Shown here: positions 36,161 to 46,752 of the stretch, one piece after another
How positions within the stretch are numbered: position 1 is the first letter of the stretch
How the letters are laid out: every line of letters begins with the position of its first letter
Assembly: GCA_001466705.2 (NCBI GenBank)
Contig: LATX02000200.1
Span: 620,001-684,000 of the forward strand
Direction: 5' to 3'
DNA length: 64,000 nucleotides
Origin: Moniliophthora roreri
Lineage: Eukaryota; Basidiomycota; Agaricomycetes; Agaricales; Marasmiaceae
Position numbers and translations under genes: made by a program
The notes under the pieces: generated by a model
Seen by the model: the letters and a program-made list of their open reading frames with translations, nothing else
Databases searched by the model: none
Told to the model about the DNA's origin: nothing

Positions 36161-36890
36161 TTACAGTGTACTGGGATCAAACGTCTCGCCGCAGTTAATC
36201 TCGGCCGAGTCGAACTCGACGTCGTCAGTTGGCTGAGACGATACGATGTCATTCTGGAACCAAATGAAGTGGTAGTCGTTGGCCCCGGGCGGACCTGTGG
36301 GGTCACCGTAGTTGAGCCTCATCCTCCCTAAACGAAAGGGATTAAAAAACAAATTCACTCCGCAAAAAAAAAAAAACAATGTCTTACCTTGACTCTCCTT
36401 GTGGTTGACGCCTACTAAAGCGACGCGCTGTTTGCCGTTTGGAATTGTAACTGTGATAGACTGGCGCTGTGTCTGTGAAGTGGACTCGCTCCAACCGCCT
36501 TCTCCGCCGATCTTGATACCAAACAGGTCGATACCGACGCTGTTGGAGTGCTCCCACGTTTCTGTGACCGTACGTTCACCACCAACAGTGGTAGAAAGGT
36601 CGGGTGCATCGGGGTCGTCACAGTTGGCTACGGGCGAGCCGAGTATGAACCACCTTCGACGATCAGGAAGGTCGCTCTACGAATTTGTTAATACCAATAT
36701 ATGTTCGAATAATGAGATGACGTACCTGCTTCTCGAATGTACATTTGTCTGCTTCGCCGAGTGGGCGGCCTGGGCAGTGGTCCAGATTAGCAGGATCAGG
36801 ACGATCCACATTTTTGCGGGCAGCAAAGCGGGATGCTGCTGAAGCGACTGTTGCGACAGTGGCGAGCGTAATGAGAGAAACGCAGCGCAT
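36161..36890 (-). CDS. Small secreted protein A, possible ETX/MTX2 (aerolysin)-like fold
   Basis: The start at 36890 gives a signal peptide (MRCVSLITLATVATVASA), then ARKNVDRPDPANLDHCPG and a body of about 220 residues. An intron joins EKQ to SDLPDRR, and another (over a T-rich stretch near 36325-36387) joins ESQG to RMRLNYGDPTG. The end is GETFDPSTL at 36161-36163. The Ser/Thr-rich alternating stretch around WSESTSQTQRQSITVTIP recalls the membrane-inserting strand region of ETX/MTX2 proteins; that link is my inference and weak. It is a clear paralogue of protein B at 37996. Role unknown; defence or fruiting-stage surface proteins are options. Confidence 0.75.
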
Positions 36891-36912
36891 GGGTCAAGTA
36901 GGTCGAGGGAGG

Positions 36913-36967
36913 GAGTACTCTGTACTGAGGACGAGGATCAAAGGAGAGGAATGAGTACACAGTACTC
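36913..36967 (-). promoter_or_regulatory. Hairpin-forming inverted repeat in the leader of secreted protein A
   Basis: GAGTACTCTGTACT at 36913-36926 and AGTACACAGTACTC at 36954-36967 pair at 13 of 14 positions, with a 27-base loop. On the minus strand it lies between the TATA box and the ATG, ending 22 bases before the start codon, so it could fold in the mRNA leader or bind a dimeric factor in DNA. Confidence 0.5.
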
Positions 36968-36999
36968 TGTAATGATGATAAACTCACTGGAGCTAGATG

Positions 37000-37007
37000 C
37001 TTTTATA
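37000..37007 (-). promoter_or_regulatory. TATA box of secreted protein A
   Basis: TATAAAAG read on the minus strand, 110 bp before the ATG at 36890. Confidence 0.55.
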
Positions 37008-37894
37008 CTCCCTGACCCTTGAAGCTCTTTCAGATGTCAACGTGAGCTGATGTTGCGTGCCACAATCTCTTTGACGACATAGAGAACCGGTACTCGATGT
37101 CTGGGAATGTAATAGAAACAAATGGGACGTCTTTCGGTTGCAGTGTTTCAAGGTTCAGAAGGTTGAGTAGAAAGCAGTGTCCTTGCATATGGCCCCGTGT
37201 TGATCCTTGATGAATGAGTCGAGAGGCATGCTTCTCGACTCCACATCCGTCTCGAAGACCTAGCAACGATTTCATAGTCGAAGATCCCCGGGGTAGATCC
37301 AAACTTTGTATCACCGGCAACCGTCACAAGACCTTGAGCAAAGAGGTGCGTGGCGGCACGGATCGATAGGCCTTCCGAGCTTGAGCAGATAGATAGGCCT
37401 GCTGGAACCCTGCCAATAATTCAACACGAGGTACATATGCTCGGTTTATATCCCAGGGGGGCGCAACTTTTATTCTGAGATCCGCCATTGAGGACTTACC
37501 ACTTACACCATTTTTTCTTCGAAACGCAAGGAAAGTCCGTCGGAGATATTGACAAGAGTTGATGTCGTGGGAAAGAGATATTCAGTCAACGGTTGTCTCT
37601 TCTTCACCGCCATCCTCGTGGCGGATTGTGATGGTCGCGTCTCTCTTCACAGCTCATTACAGCTTCAGCCATTCATGGAAATTGAGGCAGCCCCCCGTTA
37701 CCACTCATCCATTGCAAATGGGCGCCGCATTGTGTTGGAGAATCTGTCAGTGACATTGATGATATTATCCGGTGAGCCTATTGATTTGTTGATGCTTTTT
37801 GAAAAGTTGTTACTGTGCTATTCGATGCAGCATAGAGTCCGGGTCTCAATTCCAAGTCAACAAGTTTCGCATGGGCAATCTGGGAACAAGAGCA
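37008..37894. other. Divergent intergenic region between the two secreted-protein genes
   Basis: Together with the flanking TATA boxes it forms the shared upstream region of proteins A and B. The open frame at 37549-37944 has no family likeness. No repeat longer than the short motifs listed was seen. Confidence 0.5.
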
Positions 37895-37904
37895 TATATA
37901 TAAA
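37895..37904 (+). promoter_or_regulatory. TATA box of secreted protein B
   Basis: TATATATAAA, 92 bp before the ATG at 37996. Confidence 0.6.
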
Positions 37905-37995
37905 GATGCGTCAAAACCTACATCCTATCCCAACAAAACCCTAGATTGGATTCAATCCGATCAGTCACTCGTTTTCGTCTCTGATACTCAAAGTC

Positions 37996-38677
37996 ATGCG
38001 CTGCACCTCCCTCCTCCTTGCTGTATTCGCCCTTGTCGCTGCTGCATCGGCCACTCGCTTCGACAAGCGCAAAAATGTTGATCGTCCAGACCCCGCCAAC
38101 TTGGACCATTGTCCCGGCAATAAACTTGGGGAAGCAGACCAATGCACTTTCGAGTCGCAATCTCAGGGTGCCGATACGCGTCTCGAACATATTGTCGGGT
38201 CACCGGTTGACAACTGCAAGGGCGGGACTACCGACCTAAAGACAACGGTCGGTGGATCTGCTAGTGTTGCCCAGACCTTTAGATTTGGTGTTAGCGAAGG
38301 TTTCTCTGCTTCTGGCGGCGAAGAGCTTCCCATCGGTGTCTCGTTCTCAAACTCTGATAGCTGGAGCAACACGGAAACCAAGACCTTCACCCAGAATATT
38401 GACGTAACTATTCGCCCCGGGCAGAAGGTTAGTATCGGTATTGTTTGTCTATCCTTCTCTATACTAACAGAGTCGTGTCATACAGGCCGCGGTCATTGCC
38501 AAAGTTCTCCACAAAACATTTTTGGGGAGAGTGCGCCTCAATTATGGTGACCCTACCGGGGAGCCCGGGGCGAACGACTACCATTTCATTTGGTTCAACA
38601 ACGGTGTTGGCAGTGTGCAGCCAACTGATGACGTGATCTTTGACCAGAAGATTGTAAACTGCGACGAAGATATATAA
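37996..38677 (+). CDS. Small secreted protein B, paralogue of protein A
   Basis: The ATG at 37996 gives a signal peptide (MRCTSLLLAVFALVAAASA), then KRKNVDRPDPANLDHCPG, nearly the same as in protein A. The body has VGGSASVAQTFRFGVSEGF and the Ser/Thr-rich stretch SDSWSNTETKTFTQNIDVTI. One intron (about 38429-38485, donor GTTAGT) joins GQK to AAVIAKVLHK. The C-terminal part GRVRLNYGDPTGEPGANDYH matches A closely. TAA is at 38675-38677. Proteins A and B share no intron position: B reads through both sites where A is split, and A reads through the site where B is split. Like A, it may have an ETX/MTX2-like fold, with low certainty. Confidence 0.78.
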
Positions 38678-39189
38678 TTGATCGCGTTTTGAACTCGTTC
38701 ACGCATTGTATTTATTACTACTTATATTCTTCTAATCATAGGATACGTTCTTTACGTTCTCGCTACTTCCATGGACTGTCACCCTTCTTGAACATGCGCT
38801 AAAGATGGTGGTGTCCTGTAACTAGATTTAAGAAGCATCCCTGCGCGAATGACGATTCATCTGCCCCTCTTGCGTTGCGATTGACTCATCCGCTGCTCCA
38901 CTGAATTGGAAGATTGGACATTCAGGCTGCACCGCAGCAATGCCTGACATGTGGCAGAGTAAAAAAAAAATCATCTAATAAACCTTAAAACATTGCCGCA
39001 GTAAAACGCAGCAAACACTCACCACCCCTTTATCAACTTGACAGGAAGAAGACAGACCGCGAAGCGAGAAGACTATCATGTGTCTGACATGAAGCAGAGA
39101 TAAGGTTCGAGAGCGATTGTATATTAATCCACTCTCGCATCCATAGGCTCCTCACTTCAAATTTCTTGACTGGGACTTGAACTTGCAAC
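38678..39189. other. Intergenic region before the first BTB gene
   Basis: A 512-bp gap. A TGTATATTAATCC AT-rich stretch lies about 70 bp before the BTB start at 39190 and may serve as a core promoter. Nothing else was seen. Confidence 0.45.
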
Positions 39190-40219
39190 ATGGCATCGAT
39201 ATCAATCAGCGATGGCGCTAATGGAGCGACGAAGCCCTCGGAGAATGGGATAGCGTCACCTAATGCTGCGGCTTCAACCTCCCCTACGACTGCCAGCCGA
39301 AATCCCAGATACTATCTCGATGACTCGATGGCAATTTTTCTTGTAAGTTTTCGCCCTTCTCAGACTGTTCCCCCGCTGATTCCGCAAAGGTTGAAAGTCA
39401 ATTGTATAAAGTACATCGTTACTTCTTCCGGCTAGAGTCAGTCATCTTCGATAGTATGTTTGACTGCCCAGCCCCAGACGTGGGACAGGATGGGAACACA
39501 GATAATCAGCCAATCGAGATTCCAGAGGTTACGTGTCAGCAGTTTGAGGCATTGCTAGACCACTTTTACGACGGGTAAATATCCTTGCTACCCTGGTTAT
39601 CAAACCGTTAACAATCCAAATTGCAGGCTTTTCAGAAAGCAGGCATATTTCAACGACAGCACTCCGCTCCAGAAATACATCGACCTACTCTCCATTTCTC
39701 ATCGTTTCGAGTGCACTACGGCTCGTGAACGTGCAATCAAAGGCATCGATGCTGCGACTACCAATCCAATCCAGATGATTGACCTTGCAGAGGTATACGA
39801 CGTCCCAAAGTGGCTAACGCCTGCATATGTCGAACTCTGTCGAAGGGAAGAGCCTCTGAATGAGTCTGAGGCAATGGATCTTGGACCACGGAAGACCATC
39901 ATAATCTGTCGCGCAAGAGAAACCATACGTACCTCTCCGGAGACCCGCAGACTTCTGGATTATAACGGTTATTATGGATATTGGAGCACCTGGCCACAGA
40001 ATATTCTGGAGGAATCAAGAGTTCAGCGGATTGTCAACGAATGTCTGGCCAATTTACCTGAGACCCCGAATCCACTGCAGCCTGCAGTTTCGGAAGCAAC
40101 TTCGGTTCGATTTCTAATATCAAATCGTTCCGAATGGACTAACCTTATTCCAGCAGCAATCAGGCCAGGGTTGGGGTGGTAAGAAGAAGGCCAAAGGGAA
40201 GAAGAAGGCTGCTGTATGA
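39190..40219 (+). CDS. BTB/POZ-domain protein, tandem copy 1
   Basis: The ATG at 39190 leads through a Ser/Ala/Thr-rich start to the BTB core: RYYLDDSMAIFL, intron, VESQLYKVHRYFFRLES, VIFDSMFDCPAP, and a VTCQQFEALLDHFYDG segment. A second intron joins to LFRKQAYF and QKYIDLLSISHRFECTTARE, the usual basidiomycete BTB layout. The end of the coding region is best read with a last intron (GTTCGA to CCAG) giving QQSGQGWGGKKKAKGKKK and TGA at 40217-40219; reading through would give a shorter odd tail. BTB proteins act as dimer adaptors, often for ubiquitin ligases or transcription; the partner here is unknown. Copy 2 lies 650 bp downstream in the same direction. Confidence 0.85.
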
Positions 40220-40872
40220 CCTCAAGCTGTTGGAATTGTGCGCAATCAAGGTGTCGATGGCCTTCCGCTGTCATAAATCGTGTGCTGTATTTTGTAGCCA
40301 CAAAGAACAGGAATATGTAAGATTATGCAGAGGGAGAACGAGAGGAAGATCTAAGCGATTGGCGAGAGTTCCCGGAAAAGGAAATTCCCACGGCTATGAG
40401 ATGGAATTTGGCCGCGGCGCCGTTTTTGTTTCGCAACTGCCACCATCCAGTTCATGACTTTTCCAATGCCTCATCTATAAAATTCTTGAGCGATAGAGGC
40501 GTTCAAGAAGCGTCTCACGACCGAATCGGGGAATCACGATGCTAAAAAAATGATTCGGACTGCGTAGCAAAAGGTGAATGCCAGCCACTGCTTCTCTTTT
40601 GCGTTAGCCTTATTGACTGCTTTTAAGATTGGTGGTAATGTAAGTTGAATGGCAGTCATTCATAATTTACTTTTAAGTTCATGCAGCCGCAGCGCGCTTA
40701 GTGCCTATCGTTCTTCTATCCGTGAAAAGGTCCGCGAGATCCTTCACATGCTTGACATGCGCAGGCATAAGGTTTAAAGTGATCACTTATATGAATGAAC
40801 TGATACAAATCCCCTCTCGTCAGTTCCAGCTTCCAGATCGATCATCGAGCATTCCTGACTTTGAATTGCGAT
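40220..40872. other. Intergenic region between the two BTB genes
   Basis: 653 bp with no supported gene. The last part before 40873 resembles a promoter and leader. I saw no remnant of a third copy. Confidence 0.5.
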
Positions 40873-41909
40873 ATGGCAGAAAAACCAATTGATATCGACC
40901 CTCACGAAATGGCAAAGCCTTTGGCGAACAGCATGGCGTTGCCTGTTGAACGCTCTCCAAGCTGTCCACCCCCGGCCGCTCCAGCTCCCATCCGACATGG
41001 CAGATACTATCTTGATGACTCGTTGGCCATTTTTCTCGTGAGTGCTTGTCCTCTTGTCTCTCGGATATCGTTGACTTGCTCTCAATCACGAAGGTGGAAA
41101 ATCACCTCTTCAAAGTACATCGTTACTTCTTTCGCCAAGAATCAGTCTTTTTCGACAGTATGTTTGATTGTCCACCCCCGACCGAGGGCCAGGATGGTCA
41201 GACTGACGACAAACCGATCGAGATTCCGGGGGTTACATGCAATCAATTCGAGGCACTCCTAGATCATTTTTACGATGGGCGAGTCGTGCTTTTCGTTTTG
41301 ATGGGCCAATTTTTGACAAAAGTCTATGCAGCCTTTTCCGGAAAGAAGCGTACTTTAACAGTGCAACTCCACTCCAGAAGTACATCGATCTACTGTCGGT
41401 TGCTCATCGTTTCGAATGCACAACTGCTCGTGAACGTGCAATCAAAGGCATCGATACTGCAACCACAGAACCCATCCAAATGATTGAGCTTGCAGAGTTG
41501 TACGACGTTCCCAGGTGGATAGAGCTTGCGTATATCGAACTATGTCAAAGGAAAGAGCCTCTGAACGAGGCCGAAGTAGAAGCACTTGGACCCAAGAAGA
41601 CAGTTCTGGTTTTACGTGCTAGGGAAGCTCTTCATAATTCGGATGAGGCCCGTAGACTGCTCCAAGAGTCTTGGTGTTGTAGTAGCTACCATTCGCCGCT
41701 GGTTTCATTGCCAGAGAAACTCTTGGAAAAGGCGAGAGTTCAGCGTATTGTCAAGGGGGTTGTAGCACCCCCAGCCCCAGTTGCCCCAAGACCATCGCCT
41801 TTTGATAAGGTTTGTTTTTCCTTAGCTGCACCTTCAAAAATGTTCATCATTTTCCGAACAGTTGTTTAGTTCCCGAGGGGGGAAGAAGACCGGTAGAGGC
41901 CGGGTGTAG
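40873..41909 (+). CDS. BTB/POZ-domain protein, tandem copy 2 with a GC-AG intron
   Basis: The ATG at 40873 (MAEKPIDIDPHEMAKPLAN) leads to RYYLDDSLAIFL, intron, VENHLFKVHRYFFRQES and VFFDSMFDCPPP, matching copy 1 with intron positions kept. The second intron (41279-41331) uses donor GCGAGT, not GT: joining GG to C restores DG-LFRKEAYF exactly as in copy 1, whereas reading on shifts frame. A last intron gives LFSSRGGKKTGRGRV and TAG at 41907-41909, parallel to the basic tail of copy 1. The pair is a recent tandem duplication judged by the long, near-identical C-terminal half. Confidence 0.85.
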
Positions 41910-42501
41910 TCTGGTCGTTCTGAATGACTACGTGGTATAGTGTAGCTAAAACCAACTATGTAAACAAGAAACAGGAAGATTGTCCAATTGTTCTGAGTCG
42001 CAGACCATAAGACGATGATACAGAGAGAGGATACTGAAATGAGAGGAAGGTCCAAGTGAGTGATGAGTGTCTAGGTGATTAGCTATCGGAAACAGGAGGG
42101 CTTTTGATACGTAGGGCGCGATAATGAAGGATATACAAGTCAAGAAAAGGATGATTGAGAGGGAACGAGGATGACAAACGAATACGAAAATGTGTATAGG
42201 TATAGCGAACGACGGAAGAGGGAATATTAATTTAAGTTAACGTTGCAATTGCAATTCTGAGCCTCGTCGATGCAGGGAGATACAAAAGAGTAATCATCCA
42301 ACGTCCCGTAGAAGCGTAAATGATGAAAAAAAGGTGGAGACGATGGAGAAAGGTGAGATGCAAAAGTCCAAGGCATGTCCGTGAGATCAGCGTGCAGTTG
42401 TATGGCCCGAGGGTATGACTAGTATGGGGACGATGTACAGGACCTAACGTCCGTAATATCGAGGTGCTGTTGTTTTTATCCGTTTCTTATCCGAGTGTCC
42501 T
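41910..42501. other. Convergent intergenic region
   Basis: Lies between the 3' ends of BTB copy 2 and the KRE6-like gene. Rich in GA-type purine runs. No gene was seen. Confidence 0.5.
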
Positions 42502-45500
42502 CTATGTGCACCCATCATACTATACGGATCGTAAGTCAGTAATATACTCAAAAAGTTATTGGAATACGCACTAATCTGTTGGTCGGCTTCTCGTACTCCC
42601 ATAGCGTGGCGTTTTTGTCTATGATGTTCAGACACTGAGTAAGGTTTCGGAGAAGACGGAAACGTAAACACGCACTCATGTACTGGTCTAGATGGTTCTG
42701 GATGTACTCCGTAGTGGGGTAATCTTTAGGATTGCAACCAACATTCGTTTGTCCCCTCCGCTGATAGACACGAACGTAGTCGAACTTCAATTCAGCTGGG
42801 AACTGAAGCGTTTCAAGCTCAATCTGCGTCCAACCATCTGTATGCCAAATGTTACTGACGCGGTTCAAGAAGCAAATAGGAAGTGCACATACGACTAATA
42901 CCCAAGTTCATGATGATAGCCATTGGTTCTTCGGGAATGATTCTTTGGTCTACCAGACTGCCTCCGACACCCTTATCTGGGCCCATAGTACCTGGCCTCA
43001 TCTGGGTGCTGGCCTTTCCGTCGACTTGCCAAGTGATGAATCCTTCATCCCGGTTATTAGGATTCGCCCAATATTCAAAGCCTATGGTGATATATTGTCA
43101 GAACCGATCATGTGGATTGCCAGCCAGGGGGCGCGCACCGTACGTCACATATCTTCCACCAGGGATTTCAAATCCATCATCAGGAACTTTTGTCAGTCCA
43201 GAAACAGCTTGTTGCAGAGGCGAGCCGACATAGCTATTGGGATACGTGATGCTAGGGTCATAGATCACGTAATTGCTGGATGACTAGAAATGAAAACACG
43301 TCAGAAATGTGAGTATTTCCAGTAGTCAATATGCACTCGCGTTGTCATACTCGTAGTCATGGGTGAACGGTGCAAATTGGGCACTCTGGGAGGCTACAGT
43401 ACCGGGGAGGACCACACCGTCATGTTGAATCTCAATGATGTCGATTTCAGGTGCACCACGTCCTCGGTAACGTTCAGCGTTGGATCCTGCATCGAGTTTG
43501 CCGTATGGACCTGGGTGATCTTGATTGGGGCAAGTGCATGCACTAAGAAAAGATTTAGCTTCTTCTCACACCAACAACTAAAAATATATTACCTCAATCT
43601 TTGGCCGGTTAGCACGCTGAGTTTTTTATCATATTCTGGCCACGACTTGTCGGAAAACGCAGCAGCCGGGGGATTGCCGGAGTGGTCAGTCTGATTTGGG
43701 AACGTACCGACGTCGCACGAATCATAGCTATCAGAGAAAATGAGACATAGGATTACGAGGCCGTATTATAATAGCACCACTCACGAATAAGGCCACATGC
43801 CATCGGTTGTTGCCCGATAGCCTGGCCGACCCAAGTTACCCATTGTCCAGGCACCTGGCCAGTAACCTTGTGCGCTTGGTCCCGGTGCAGGAAGCTTGGC
43901 CGCAATTTCGACGTAACCGCCTGTAAGTATGGGATTCAGAAGTTTGACATATTCAGGGAAGAAATTGTTCTTACTTGTAAAGCAGAGCTTGTTCCAGCTC
44001 TGGACCATACCACTTCTGTATGACAGATTGTGATTCTGGGCCGTCGTAAAAGGAGCAGTAGATCCTTCAAGACATGTTAGCCTTCATATGAATGCCAACA
44101 TGTCTTCCTTCACATACCTGGGGTCAAACCAGACTGAAGTGTAGTAACGCTATCCATCGTGATCACCAGAGCACCGTCTCTTGTCGTGACTTGCTGAGGG
44201 TCGTACCATTCCAGGTCCTGCGTTACGCCGTACCAAATATCCATTGCCTCCCAGTAAGGATCGTCGCCAGGCCAGAACGTTCGTCCCGGAGTATTAAACT
44301 CATCAGAAAACACTAAATCGTACGTTTGTCCATCAAAACCAGTGCGAACCTTCGCGCTGTCAGGGGTATCCTTGTCAACGAGCTCGCGAACACCAAAAAG
44401 TACGGGCGCTTGACCGGTGGCATTGACCCTGAAACATTGGAGTTTAGTGCCGCGCACGAGAGTAACACACGAAGCCCGAGACTCACCTAATGTTACCGTC
44501 AATCAAGTTTTTTCGTGCTCTGCCAGTAAACTCTGTGATCACTGGATATCCCAAGAACAGGGCAACCAAAGAAAGCATCAATAATATCAATAGGCCCAAA
44601 TTGTAGCAACCTCTCCAGCTCCAATGACCACCGCCATGGCCACCTTTTCCATTATGGTAAAGCAGTCCACCTCGGGTATAGAGCTTCTTTTCTGCTTCAG
44701 GTGTTGCGTTAGGATCATGTAAGATATCTTCCTCGTCGTCAGGTAGAAGTGAGTCGACCGCGGGATCGTACGCATATGGAACAAGACCTCTAGGCGCATT
44801 GAGCGGTAGAGGTGCAGAGGAGGATAAAGGGGTGCTGGGTGCACTGGCGAGGGCAGCACGGGGTGCAAGATACGGCGAGTGTGCTGGAGAAGGTGATGAA
44901 GGCAGAAGGGTTTGTGGAGCTGGGAATGAGGAAAAGGGACCTTGGGACTCGGCTTGAGCTATTAACGCGGCTGTCGTTAAAGATAGACCACCAAAGGGAG
45001 ATGTAGTCGATCCTGTGGAGTTGTGAGATAGTGATGAAGGGACGTGGTTTAAATGCTGGGTCGAGGAGTTGTGAAAAACTGGATATTTGTGGTCAACGTC
45101 TTCGCCGAACCCGAATGAAATGGACGATCTGGTCGAAGAAGTGCCTGAACCATTGTCGCCAGCGGTGAATTTGGCCTTGGGTGGTAACAGAGCATTCGTG
45201 TCAGAGTTCCCCGAGCTCCTGTTACTTCGTGAAACTCGGTCATCTTCCCCAGCGAGCCTATACAGAACCATGGATCCTTTGGATCCCATGGGCAAATGCT
45301 GCATTGATGAACTGGCAAAACCACTGAGACCCGCCGAAGCAGAACGATGTAAGATTCCCCTGGAGCTTGCAGTACCACCAGAGAAAGGATTGCTATTCAG
45401 CAGCATGGAGCTGGTAAGAGAATCAGGTCTCGATATGCTACCAACTGCAGAGGGATGCCGTGGACCTGAAAGAACGTTGGACGATGCAGTAAAAGGATTG

Positions 45501-45628
45501 GACTCGTGACCAGAAGGAGTTGATGATGGCGACACTTCCTCTGAGGAAGAATTCGACGAGGAATTAAGGGGAGATCGCGAGCCGTTGTCGTGCACGGGAA
45601 GATTGGGATCGTTGCGGTTAGCCGCCAT
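42502..45628 (-). CDS. KRE6/SKN1-like beta-1,6-glucan synthesis protein (GH16-like, type II membrane)
   Basis: Acts in making beta-1,6-glucan for the cell wall, in Golgi or ER membranes. The start at 45628 ([19 protein letters not shown]) opens a Ser-rich cytoplasmic part of about 320 residues, then one membrane helix ([20 protein letters not shown]). The luminal domain has [55 protein letters not shown] and [10 protein letters not shown], the last carrying the GH16-type ExDxxE acids. Many short introns. The end is best read as ENxNRLYDGCT with TAG at 42502-42504, which follows the family's usual last residues; an open frame running on to 42444 is intron read-through. Family assignment is firm. 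Confidence 0.92.
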
Positions 45629-46514
45629 ATTGTGCAGCTAAGATGGATGTCACCCTTTCCGCCAAATAAGGAATACTCGTCAACGAGAGAGATGATGATG
45701 AGAAGGACGACGAGGACGACGAAAGCAACGAGGGCAACGACGAGGGCGATGAGTAGAAAGGGAGATGAAGATGTGGTGTGTATAAGAAGTGGAAGGGGCT
45801 GTTGTCCGGCTGTGGAAAAAAAAACCCACGATAACGGCTGTCAGACACCGTCCGCGTCAGGACCGGTTTAAATTCTATTCGCTGTGATACACGTGGCCTC
45901 GCCTGAATCCGTTTTCCCTTGTCTCCCGTTTTCCATTTTTACCTGGACTTTTTATACTGCAGTCGGTCTTGAGCAAGACACGAAGATCTACTCGTACAGG
46001 TCTCTCCAGACTCGGGAAAAGGCTAGCGACAAGCCAGCGATCTATCTATGCTTCGCTTGATAGCTATGTGTCACTGTAACCAATCTCTAGCTCTTCCTTC
46101 CGCCTGTCGCCGTCTTATCGTTTCTCGGTTCGAACTTCCCTCTTAGGGGTACATATGAAGAATATGAAATCTTAGCATCGGGAACTCAAGATTCCGCTAG
46201 CGGAGACTGCAACGGGTCATGCGATGTTTTGGGATTGTCAAAGCCAAAACAAGATTTAAATATCAGCAATATCATTCTCAGGTCCACACAGCTTTCCCGT
46301 TCAGAACTCAGTACTCAACTTGCACTGTCATGATGTGTTCCTTAGACCGCAGTTGATTGTACCGGATTGGTACTGGATCCTGATGCACCTTATCGACCTC
46401 CAACCTGCTTGTGGCAGCGGCGCCAGAACTCCTTCGTGGGGTTGGGCTTGATCTACAATCATTGATTTCATTGCCATCACTCAATTTCGTGCCAAGGAAT
46501 AAGCTTAAATCCTA
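45629..46514. other. Intergenic region upstream of the KRE6-like gene
   Basis: Carries the KRE6 promoter, with long GA/CT-rich runs at 45690-45780. Nothing else could be supported. Confidence 0.5.
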
Positions 46515-46752
46515 ATGTCGACAATACAAACCGTGTCCTTGGCGTCTATCCGTGCGCAAAGAGCTCTGAAGAGCTTCAAAGGCGTCGCAACGCAGTTCAT
46601 TGACTCCACTGAGCAGTAAGTATTCTCCATCAATTGTCAATTTAGCAATAAATCATAATAAATCTCCGAACAGAGCACACACCGCCGATTCTCCGACATT
46701 GAGTAAACTTCCGCACCGCTTAGATGTTGACGTCATTCCTCCAGATACATAA
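46515..46752 (+). CDS. Possible small unknown protein, two exons
   Basis: The ATG at 46515 gives MSTIQTVSLASIRAQRALKS, then a consensus donor GTAAGT at 46616. A 58-base intron ends at CAG 46673 and joins in phase to AHTADSPTLSKLPHRLDVDV and a TAA at 46750-46752, a product of about 57 residues. Good splice signals and phase are the only support. There is no CaaX end, so it is not a mating pheromone precursor. It may be chance or the first part of a decayed gene. Confidence 0.3.

Noticed and set aside
42444..42671. C-terminal extension of the KRE6-like protein to 42444
   Set aside because: Reading through the donor GTGCGT gives a tail unlike the family; splicing gives NRLYDGCT, which fits the usual end.
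46515..46752. Mating pheromone precursor
   Set aside because: A small two-exon product invites this idea, but the end PPDT has no CaaX cysteine motif, and no pheromone receptor gene is close.
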